A stretch of DNA of 64,000 nt from NCBI GenBank assembly GCA_963971225.1, contig OZ020267.1, positions 124,871,568 through 124,935,567 on the forward strand. The letters run 5' to 3'. Of the stretch, positions 1-9,313 are shown piece after piece. The notes beneath the pieces were generated by a model that worked only from the letters and a program-made list of their open reading frames with translations, had not been told where the DNA came from and searched no databases. The translations under genes and the position numbers were made by a program. This DNA is from Melieria omissa (lineage: Eukaryota; Arthropoda; Insecta; Diptera; Ulidiidae). The stretch's first letter is position 1; every line of letters begins with the position of its first letter.

Positions 1-1436
1 GCAAATAGATGTTGCATGACATTTGTTATAGATTAACATTTGTTTGCTTGTGGAAAGTTTCCTTCAAGACATTAGCAATTAGTTGTCGATTATTTTTAGT
101 TGTTTCTGGGTTGCTACTTGACAATAGTTTTTGCCTAAAATTACTAATTGCTAGCAACAACTCTTTATAAATAGTTAGTTATGTCAAGCAACCACCATTA
201 GTTATAATTAATTGTTGCATGTCATTAGATATTTTTTTTTTCATGACAACAAAAGAACTTTTAATTTGGCATTAGTTGTTGTTTGATTTTAGTTGCTGCT
301 GAACTTTAGTAAATAGTTGTGAATTGTCATTAGTCACAAGTTGACTTTAGTAAATTTGGTAGTTGTTGCTTAAAGCTGGTAAACAATTATTTCTTGGCGT
401 TAGTCGACGTCTTATCTTGCAACATTGCAAATCAATTTGCCTGCCACATCGTTGCACATTCACCAATTTCAAGTTCACAAATTTCATGTTCATCAACTTG
501 ACAATTGTCATGCGACATTTCCCTTTTGTAGTCTGTCATTTGCCAAATGTTGTAATTAACATTTAAGTGTTGTCGGCCGTTATAAATTTTTTTTGCATGC
601 TCTCGATTCAAATTGCTTTTTGGCTTTGGACTTGCTGCGCCGACTGGCGTTGTTTGTGTAACACACCATAAGTATTCACAAAACTTTCAATATGTATGTA
701 TGTACATGTGTATATCTGCACTTTTGTTGTCTGATTTTTGTCTGCATTTGGTGTGTTTGGCGTTTGTTGTGTTTTTGGCATTTGGCTAAATTATTTTGAC
801 TGTCACCAGTCGTTTGCTTTGAGCAAAATTTAATCGAAATAACTGTCGTATTTATATATTTATGTGTCAAATTTGTTTGGCTGTCGCTTTGAATTCCCAA
901 TTGGCACATTTACAAAGCGACATGTCGCTTCGCTATTTTCGTGCGCACAGCGACATGTCTGCCCCATTGCGTTATTAATGGACAGAAAGGCTTTCAAATT
1001 ACTGCCTAATTGCTGTCATTACGACACGAAAATAGAAGGAACAACTCCAGACATACACGATATCTAAGTCGTTTGTACAAAGGAGAATTAAGTACAAGTC
1101 ACAAGTTCAATGACCAAATGAAGAAAGCATAAAATGTGAGGGGAAAAAGTGCGTAATATCATTTCACATTTCTGAAATATTTTATGATCATAATTTTCAG
1201 AAGTTACGCTTACCCGATACGATATAAGACTACAAATATTTTGCAAATTTTTTAAAGGCCTATAAAGTGAAAATATTTGAAAATAATTTTACAACATTCT
1301 TGGTTTTTTGTGTTGTTCAAATAAACAATTAGAAATTGTTTGAAAAATTTGATTCATATTCCTATGTGTATGTAGATATATTTCTTTAGTATTTAGGTTC
1401 ATTTGTTGCATTTTTTGTATCTGTGCTTTTTCCATG
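1..1436. other. gene-free AT-rich DNA
   Basis: No coding region, RNA gene or element end is recognisable. The first 400 bases carry many loose copies of TTAGTTGT-like words, and 690-715 has a short TGTA/CATG run. Short ORFs here (60-77 codons) show no family resemblance and overlap on opposite strands, as expected by chance. Confidence 0.6.
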
Positions 1437-1459
1437 TTAAGTTAGGTTAGGTTAGGTTA
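1437..1459. repeat. short TTAGG-type run (minus strand CCTAA)
   Basis: Three to four units of TTAGG occur in the order of the ancestral insect telomere repeat. The run is too short to be telomeric, and flies have lost this telomere type. On the minus strand it follows a GGCAGC-containing segment, and a similar arrangement precedes the CCTAA run at 19008. I infer a 3' tail of a non-LTR retrotransposon rather than a telomere relic. Confidence 0.5.
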
Positions 1460-1493
1460 TACTGGCTGCCAAAAAGACAACACCAGTCATACC

Positions 1494-1999
1494 CTATTCG
1501 GACAGCCGGCTAAATTACGCAATTAGGACATTTTATCAGTTTATCCTGAATTTAGCTCTAAATTGAACTCAATTTGTCATATAAAAATCTCAATTTAGCT
1601 AATTGCAATTTACGCTAAATTTACCATAAATTGAGCTCAACTCGCCGTGCAACCCTGTGTGGTGCTGTTACCGATAAACAAATTCATTCACAGTTGACGT
1701 AACCGAAACAAAAATGATAAACTGACAGCAGCAAAAGACATTTGTTAACATTTGTTTGCTTTAGAAGTTCGTTTCAAAATTGCATGCATCAGTAGGAATG
1801 ATGCAAAATATTACCAAAAATTTAATAAAATGTTTTTATGAACTTTTTTATACATAACAGAAAAAACTGTTTCCTCCGTCAAAGCCAAAACATGTTTGGT
1901 AACATTTTTGATAACAGCTAAATTGAGGTATGTGAACAGCAAAAGCGATAAACTCATTTAAGAACTAAATTGCCTCATTTTATTTGGCTGTCTGAACAG
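1494..1999. mobile_element. unclassified MITE-like element
   Basis: The two ends form imperfect inverted repeats of about 50 bp. The left end has TTCGGACAGCC, then TAAAT, GCAATT and AGTTTATC. The right end, read on the minus strand, has TTCAGACAGCC, then TAAA, GCAATT and AGTTTATC, in the same order and spacing. The interior is AT-rich and non-coding. I could not define a target duplication, so the superfamily is unknown. Confidence 0.5.
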
Positions 2000-2344
2000 G
2001 ACATAAGAGTTCAATTTAAGCCTTTAGGTCTGTACTCAATATTGAATAATTTTAACTAGGCCCGTAACCAGCAAATGGCGAATAGAATCGAGGAACTCTA
2101 CGAACGGTTGTAAGACGAAGGGTTGCATGAAATAGACACCCAAGGATACAAAGAACTCAATGCTGCTATGTCACCCTAGAAACACTTTGATTACTCATGT
2201 CGAAAACCGTAAAGTTCTGTGTTATGTATGTGTCCATGCCCTGCCCGCAGGTGTGAGCTGAACTAAATTTTTGATTTACACCACCTATAATTTTTCAGTG
2301 ATTTGTCAATTGACGGCCGAGACATTTAACTATCTTTTTTGACA
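2000..2344. other. unassigned stretch
   Basis: No gene or element end is recognisable. About 2065-2180 has a more balanced base composition than its surroundings and could be an old coding relic, but I see no readable protein family in any frame. Confidence 0.4.
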
Positions 2345-2349
2345 CGTCC

Positions 2350-2388
2350 CACAGTGTTTCGACTCCATACAAAATTAGGACAAAAATA
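2350..2388 (+). other. left end: 23-type RSS-like signal
   Basis: The heptamer CACAGTG is at 2350-2356, a 23-bp spacer at 2357-2379, and the nonamer ACAAAAATA at 2380-2388. The heptamer equals the V(D)J consensus exactly, and the nonamer matches ACAAAAACC at 7 of 9 positions. In the family this region is the transposase binding and cleavage site. Confidence 0.7.
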
Positions 2389-3984
2389 GAAGGAGTGCTC
2401 TAAATTCACTGAAAATTTGCAATCTGAATTATTTGGGGCTACTGACTTAAACAATTATGTTTGTTTTCCAAAAAAATATATACCTTTAAAACAAATCGAA
2501 TATATATAACCAAGTATGCTATCACCACCGAGCCCAAACCGCTGGAGCTATAATGATGAAATTTGGTCAATAGTTGTATTTTAAAAAGTCAACCTTTAAA
2601 ACGGAACGATTTAAAAAAATTCGACCTTGAAAGGCCGCAAACGGGGTGGTGAAGCTTATATAGACGGACATTGTGTTTTGGTCGGATTGTTTTAAAATTT
2701 TGTATAAATATACTCAAACAAAAATAACTAAATACGTATTTCAGCGTTTTTCAAAATTCGACCTTCAAAGGGTGGAAAGAGGGTGATGAAGTTGCTTGAA
2801 AGAAACCATTTTTGGTTTTATTTCCATAGAGCTTCACATAGAGATGACACAGTTATGAAGATGCAATGCTATGATAAAATGTCCAGGATGAAAGAAAATA
2901 ACTGCCATTTTTCAAACCGTTCAGTTTATTCAGTTTCACTATCATCAAATATGATGTTTTTAATCCCACACAAACAGTTCAATTGAAGTAAAACTATTTT
3001 ACAAATTATTATTATTAGGTATTATTATTATTCTCTCCCATAGTTTTCTTCTTTATTGTAAACAAGTGTAAATAATGTAAGGTAATTTTAACAAAATTGC
3101 CTTCCTCAACTATTCCATATTCTCCAAAAAATATGAGCAAAAATTTAGCAAAAAATTTTTTAGCAATGGGAAAAATAGGATAATATGGCTCTAAACGGGT
3201 TAAACGGGTAAGCCAAACCCATTTTTACATAGAACATTCATAAATTGAGACATTGGATTTGTTAATATAGACATTTTCATATTTTATTAAAGACTTCCGT
3301 ATGGCAACTCTGCCTTTAGTGAGCGGACCATGCCCATTTTAAATAGCGACAGTGCTACTATACTTTTTCTTTCCAGTTACATCACTTTCTGGCCGTTACA
3401 AGCTCCGTACCACAGTGAATCTACCGGTGGGCACCTCAATGTAGGGTACAAAAATCCAATTTTTTTTAGTTAGAGTAGTTTACAAAAATTCTATTATTTT
3501 CCAAGATCGCAGGAAATCGCAGAATTTTTTTTATTGATCCAAAAGAAGAGAGTACATTCTATAGGATTGCGTAAGAAAGTAGGTGTGATATTGCGCGATT
3601 CGATATTTGCGATCTACAAAAATATATAGTTTTTATAGTTTTTAATAAAAAAAAATGTTTTGTTTAAATAACGTACAACCCCGTTTATATGTAACTTTAT
3701 TTTTCAAAATAGCTCATGAAATGATTTTTTGGACTCTTATAAGTGCATAGCAGTAACAGTTTCTCCGATTGAAGCGAAAATAGAGTTTTGGTTACGTTTT
3801 CAATTGTTGACGCTCAAAACTGCATTTTATCATAAAACAATTTTTCTAGATTTTGATCAACTTGTAAATGCTATAACTCTCTCAAAATTTACCCGATTAA
3901 GAAATAATTTGAGATCTTGCTTAATGAAAGTATTATCTTTCAAATGACACCAATTTCTTTGAAATCGGTGACATACAATTTTTC

Positions 3985-4012
3985 TATTTTTGTCCCACTT
4001 CGGAACACTGTG
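3985..4012 (-). other. right end: 12-type RSS-like signal
   Basis: Read on the minus strand, the heptamer CACAGTG is at 4012-4006, a 12-bp spacer at 4005-3994, and the nonamer ACAAAAATA at 3993-3985. The left end has the same nonamer with 11 more spacer bases, a difference of one helical turn. Confidence 0.7.
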
Positions 4013-4017
4013 CGTCC

Positions 4018-6744
4018 AGAACATCCAAAACTCATACTTTGAGTCATTCAATTGTTTCTTGTGCCCAGGGTTCGAATTTGATAATTTATGTGCATAGTTT
4101 TCTTGTTTTTTCTTTACATCTGCATGATTGTTTGTGAAAAATTCTAATTATCTATCATTTTCACTATCGTGTAACGTTTGAGAAAAATAGTAAATCACCA
4201 AGCACTCTGATGACTCTGTAAAGAAATGGTTGGTGTACAATCTTGGTGGTTTGAGAAAAATATTAAATCACTATGGTGCATAACTATGATTAGTGTGCGA
4301 AAGCTATTAATTTACCGATCACTCTCATGATTGTATAACGAATTAGTTAAGATACGATCATGAGCGAAAGATAAAAATTGGTATTGGTCTTTTACGATAC
4401 TCTTTGTAATTGTGATGTGATATATAGACAAAATATGTTCACTGACATGTAGTCAAGGTTGTGTTTTTTTTCATTTTCGTTTTTTCCGACGACCGGTCGT
4501 CCGACGATAGAACAAATTCTAATTTTATCGCAGCGAACAAATCAGCTGTGTCTGCTGTCAGAGATGAAAATTAAAAAATAATTACCAAACAAAAAATTTA
4601 GTAAAAATTTTCTAATTGGTGCCAATTTGAGGTTGAAAAGTTGTAAGTGCTTCAAATTTCAATAACAAAATGTGCCATATAATCAATTTCCTCAAGGAGC
4701 TGCTAATTGAGGAAGTTAGGTAGAAGAAAGTGTGAAGGAAGAAGGAAGTGTGTTTGCCGTGTTTGCAGGAATATTTTTTGCAAACAGCTGATGCGAATTT
4801 CGCACTCATTCTGTTTCACTGTGCGCATTTTCACGACGACTGACGTAGCGATGTCTTTTTTCGTTGCGTTAAATTCGTCCGACGATTTGATTCTGTTTAT
4901 ACCATTATGCTACACTGAAATGTCTTGTGCTACAATCTAACTTTAACTGAGTTTTAGATTTCCTAATAAGTTGTGCCATAAGAGTTGAGCTCTCCCATCG
5001 ATTGCTATCTTCCTATCAATCTGCCGTATTTGCTGGTCACTTAGCAATCTATGTTTCAAATTCAAAATAGAATTCATAAGGCTGAAGTTGGCTATGCTCT
5101 TCCACACTTTAACTCTTTTGGAAAGAACCGAATAGGCTATACCAAGGATCGACGGTTCGAAAGGTTTTGCATGTTAAGCTCTCTTGGAATATTTGTTATC
5201 TTTCAACATGTTGCAACTACCCCAGTGGTTTATGAATTGTTGATAAGATGACTAGACGAATCGGTGGAATAGTGCAATTTATCAAAACGACGCCATTTGG
5301 CTATAAACCTTATTTATATCGAAAACTACAATCACTCTTCAAGTGCACATGTACGAAAAATTACATATTTTAGGCGTGTTGTGGAAAACTTTAACGACAC
5401 TAAAGAAAGGAAAACCCAACTCATTCATTCAGCTCTTCTTGGAACTCTTCTCACACTCTAAATTATTTTTATATTTCAAAAAATGCCCCACAAAATTCCA
5501 CTAAAACTATGTATTTCTGTTGCTTCTTCAGTCAACAACATTCGTAAATTTACCTGTCAGTTTTATTTGCCTTTATTCATGGCAAATGCCTAATCAATTG
5601 CTTAAATGATTCCATTCATAAATTCACAATTTAATGGCTAAATGCCATAATTGATTCGGGCGCCACCGGGGACAACGACATCGCCAACCAACCGAGTCAC
5701 CGACAAACACACAGACACATATTTCTGCCACAGCTGGCGCAAGTGTCACGTTAACAACTGCTGCACGCTGCTGTCGTTGCCACCCACAAATATTTACTCG
5801 AACACGAAACCGCCCAATTATTTTGCCATAAATTAATGGCCGGGCACGTGCGTGGAAATGTCAGTGTCGCATGCGAGGCGGTAATTGGTCGCCAATACAA
5901 CACAGAACGTGCGTTGCAATTTGCAAACTGCAAATTGCATCAATACACAAACATTTAACAGTTCAAGATGCCACAGACTGTGAATGAGGTTGTTTGAAAA
6001 TTGACTTGAAACTATCAAATTTTAAGCTGGAAATTTCATAACACGTGTTACCTGTGTTGCAACCACTGCGATACAAATTTGCGCAAACGGCGCAAATCAG
6101 TGCCGTCCGCTGAAGCGCCGTTCACATTACATAAGCTACGCTAAGCACCGCTAATGACACTCACACTTTGTGTCTATTTTCAGTTCTGTCATTCATTTGT
6201 TTTCTATCTTTCGTGAGGCCATTAGTGAAGCTAAAAGGAAAACTTTTGTCAAGGACATTTGTGAGGCAGACAATGCTGATGTTTCATTGACATTTGCATG
6301 TCAAATGTTGTTGTTGTTGTAATTGTTTGCGTTCATAGTTATTAGATGAACTTTTGCTCAATTGGGAGAAAGTAGTGTTCGATCGATTAATTCGGTAACG
6401 GCCAAATATAAAAGATTATTGGGTAGAAGCATTTGTAAATTAAAAATAAATAAAATATTCAATATTTTATTTATTTTTAATTTTTTTAATTTAATTTAAT
6501 TTTTTTATTTTTATTAAACTTCAATATACAAAGTTGACAATTTTTTGGGAAAATATTTATAAAATTTTGTATATTCTAGCTTTTCAATTTAAAAAATGGT
6601 GACATTTTTACAGAATTTTTTATATGCTTTTTGATTTTTCCTATTGAACTGAATCACTCCACACTCCACATTTTTGTTGTTCACATAGTTGAAAAAATTT
6701 CCTACTAGAAAAGCATCACAGCTCTCAGATATGTTGAATTCGTC
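4018..6744. other. gene-free stretch with minor repeats
   Basis: No gene is recognisable. Around 4165-4340 there is a degenerate duplication containing GAGAAAAAT(A)TTAAATCAC-like text. A perfect 12-bp palindrome, ACGACCGGTCGT, lies at 4489-4500. The word TCGTCCGACGAT occurs twice in direct orientation (4497-4508 and 4875-4886), framing about 370 bp, which could be a decayed element. From about 5640 to 6330 the sequence is less AT-rich and looks like ordinary fly non-coding DNA. 6430-6550 is very AT-rich. Confidence 0.5.
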
Positions 6745-7098
6745 TTAACCCTTTTACTACAGGTTTTTACTGGGAAAAAGTTAAATTTTAAAATTGATCA
6801 GTTTAGTGTTTATGTGATTATTTTATGAATTATTTTATTTTATTATTAATTATTTACGTATAATTCAAAATGGAATATTTCTTTATTTAATTTATTTAAA
6901 AATTATTTCCAAAAATGTATCTGAAGGCAAAATTCAAATTAAAAAGTTCTCTTATATTTTCTGTTTCTTCTTTCTTTACTATGTAAAGATATAGCATTCA
7001 AAATACGTGTATACTTATATTTTTATTAGTTAAATATTCTGTTCAATAATTTTGTATTATTCCTACAACTTCAACCCATTCTGAGGGCCAAGAAAATA

Positions 7099-8689
7099 CA
7101 CTATGGAGCAAAAGTGAACACTTAATAATAAACATTATTTCTAAAACCGTTCATATTAGATAAAAAAGATGGCATATAAAAAAACAACTAAAATATAAAC
7201 TTCATTGCTAAAAAATTCCTTTAGATTTAAATAGATTAGTGTTCAGTTTTGCACTGTTCCAAAATTGAAAAATTTAAAGCAGTAGGCTTGATGAATGTAT
7301 CGTTATTTTCTCTAGTTGTGCTCAATTCGTGCTAAAGCAATTGCAAGTAAACATTCATATCAATTTGGTGCAGTAGTTTTGTAATTATCTTGATTCTAAA
7401 TATTTTATCTACCGTGAAATGAGGAAGTGCAATGCAAAAATTGTGGCGGAAGTTGAAAGACGGCTCCGAATGGACAAGTCTACACGTGAAATAGCAAAAG
7501 AATTAAAAATATCACAAAGCTACGTCATGAAAATTAAAAAAAATAATTAAAATAATAATTAAAAATAAGCTCAACAAAAGTAACAAAAATGGACGTCCAA
7601 GAATCCTGAACTCTGCGGATGCTAGGCAAATGGCGCGGTCTCTAATGTCGGGAAAGGTAAAAACACCAAAACAAGCAGCCCAAAGGATAAACAAAGATGC
7701 CAGTATATGGACCGTGCGACGTGCACTCAAGAGTGTTGGATGTATTCCTGCTAAAAAGCCAAAAAAGCCCAAGCTATCAGCGAAAAATAAAAAGGCACGA
7801 ATGGCGTTTGCATTGTATTACCAGCATTGGACCGTGAATGACTGGAAACGTGTTTTGTGGTCAGACGAGTGCAAAATTAACCGTATTAATTCAGATGGTA
7901 TCTATTACTTTTGGTCTAATACCGGCAGAGCAACTCAGCAGCACCAAGTAATTGAGACAGTAAAACACGGTGGTGGATCTCTGATGGTTTGGGGATGTTT
8001 CTCGCAGTTTGGGGTTGGTCCACTAATTTTAATCACAGGCATAATGACTAAAGAAGTTTATTTGAATATGCTCTATGAAAATCTGCCAGTTGCAATGGGC
8101 CAGATGGATTTTAGAGAACAGGATATTGTGTTTCAACAGGATAATGATCCGAAACACACATCCAAAGATGTAAAAAAATGGCTCAAAACGCAAACATTCA
8201 GCATAATGACCTGGCCAGCCCAAAGTCCAGACCTCAATCCAATAGAAAATTTGTGGTCCATTGTCAAACGACGCCTGGGAAACTACGAAACCCCTCCAAA
8301 TAGTATAATGGACCTTTGGGATCGAGTACAGCAAATTTGGGCCGATATACCAATCGAAACTTGCCAAAATCTGCTTGAAAGTATGCCAAAGCGAGTTAAA
8401 GAAGTCCTTAAGAGCAAAGGAGGCTTTAGCAAATATTAACTAAAGATTTGTACCCCTTTATTCACAAATAAAGTAAAGAGTGCAAAACCGAACACTTATC
8501 TATATGAATCTTAAGGAATTTTGTAACAATAAAGTTGATGTTTTAGTTATTATTTTTCAATGCCATCTTTTTTATCAAATATGAACTGTTTTAAGAAAAT
8601 AAACATTTATTTAAACAACGTGTATTATGCAAGTTATTTTACTTAGTGTCAAAACTAGATTTTTAAGTGTTCACTTTTGCTCCATAGTG
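7099..8689 (+). mobile_element. Tc1-like DNA transposon
   Basis: The terminal inverted repeats are perfect over 26 bp (7099-7124 and 8664-8689), begin CACTATGGAGCAAAAG, and are flanked by the TA duplication typical of Tc1/mariner elements. The arms remain similar for about 170-240 bp, but the left arm lacks about 70 bp present in the right arm. Each arm has a second, inner copy of the terminal motif (7238-7255 and 8479-8496) in inverted orientation to the outer copy, so the motif GCAAAA-TGAACACT occurs four times. The transposase reads on the plus strand. A transcription end signal AATAAA is present near 8466. The perfect terminal repeats suggest a fairly recent insertion, while the frameshift shows this copy is not autonomous. 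Confidence 0.9.
7419..8439 (+). pseudogene. Tc1-like DD34E transposase, one frameshift
   Basis: Transposases of this family bind the terminal repeats and cut and paste the element through a DDE catalytic triad in the nucleus. From the ATG at 7419, 43 codons (MRKCNAKIVAEVERRLRMDK...) encode a helix-turn-helix-like start with STREIAKELKIS, then hit a stop at 7548 within an AAT-rich tract. The rest continues in another frame: a GRPR motif at about 7591-7602, then an open frame whose first ATG is 7630. In that 269-residue part the catalytic residues are D79 (WSDECK), D171 (QQDND) and E206 (NPIENLW), with 34 residues between the last two, which is DD34E. The C-terminus is complete. The frame change lies between about 7535 and 7585 and probably reflects a small indel in the AT-rich run. 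No other inactivating change is seen. Assignment to Tc1 rather than mariner rests on the final E and the NPIENLW motif. Confidence 0.9.
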
Positions 8690-8809
8690 TATATTATTCT
8701 TGAAACCATAGTAAGTTCAGACGTCCACAAAGTAGCATGTTGCCATATGGCAACAGAATAGCGAAAGGGTTAAGAGATTTCAATTCTAAACAAGATAGAC
8801 AATTGTTGA

Positions 8810-9313
8810 TTAACCCTTTCCACGCCAAAGTTGCCTGAGAGCAACTTCATCTATTTGTCATCTTATAGCTAAAGCTACGATCGATTTATGGATTTATTTA
8901 ATATTTTTAGAAGTGAATTCAAAGCAAATTATAAACATTTTACTGTTATCCACAAAATAATGTATAATGATTTGCAGCAATATCAGAAAAAGTTTGTGTT
9001 CTGATTGAAGTCTACGAATTGGGCGCGTTTGATCAAAACCCTGTTTCTTTAATAATGGTTAAATAAAATCAAAAAGGTATAATTTTTATATTTTTCCATA
9101 AATACTAAATAAGTTTTCTGTAATCAAAAACTATTGATACAAAATTTATTTAACCCGTTTTAAGCTAAAATTGTTCAAAAGTAAACTGACTCAAGAACTC
9201 TAACAAAAAGACGTGGCGACTTCAAATGTCGTGTGCACACTTCTGTTTCTTGATTTAAATACCAAAAAGATATATCGAGACACAGCGTAAAATTTGGGGG
9301 TCGAAAGGGTTAA
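8810..9313. mobile_element. TTAA-flanked piggyBac-like MITE, family B copy 1
   Basis: It starts TTAACCCTTTC and ends GAAAGGGTTAA. A second copy at 44292-44794 is similar along its full length, in the same orientation. Sixteen bases inside the left TTAA is a hairpin GTTGC-N6-GCAAC (8830-8845), also present in the second copy. Both copies are non-coding, about 500 bp. The interior differs from family A, although the termini and the hairpin stem are shared. Confidence 0.8.

Larger units (their letters stand above)
2350..4012. mobile_element. Transib-like non-autonomous DNA transposon with RSS-like ends
   Basis: Both ends begin CACAGTG, read inward, and the element is flanked by a perfect 5-bp direct repeat, CGTCC (2345-2349 and 4013-4017). 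A terminal CAC heptamer plus a 5-bp, GC-rich target duplication is the signature of the Transib superfamily, whose transposase is related to RAG1. The ends also share an identical nonamer, ACAAAAATA, 23 bp from the heptamer on the left and 12 bp on the right. The 1663-bp interior has no long ORF, so no transposase is encoded and mobility would have needed a copy elsewhere. The interior holds AT-rich sequence with two related segments near 2570-2650 and 2750-2790. CACTA/Chapaev elements also start with CAC, but they usually make shorter duplications. Superfamily placement is an inference from the ends alone. Confidence 0.75.
6745..8773. mobile_element. TTAA-flanked piggyBac-like MITE, family A copy 1, split by Tc1
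   Basis: The element starts TTAACCCTTTT and ends AAAGGGTTAA, that is, a TTAA duplication with CCCTTT inverted termini, the hallmark of piggyBac-type transposition. Two further copies lie at 23513-24054 (opposite orientation) and 47195-47701 (same orientation), and they align along their whole length. Copy 3 reads continuously across the point where this copy is interrupted at 7097/8690, so the Tc1 element at 7099-8689 inserted into a pre-existing MITE at a TA dinucleotide. Without Tc1 the MITE is about 436 bp. The perfect palindrome GTTGCCATATGGCAAC lies at 8739-8754, close to the right terminus. It has no coding capacity. The parent transposase is not in the window. Confidence 0.8.

Noticed and set aside
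1437..1459. TTAGG run as a telomeric relic
   Set aside because: Only three to four units, and similar short runs sit beside LINE-like 3' ends; flies lack this telomere repeat.
4497..4886. Element bounded by direct TCGTCCGACGAT copies
   Set aside because: Only a 12-bp direct match, with no terminal inverted repeat or coding content; could be coincidence.
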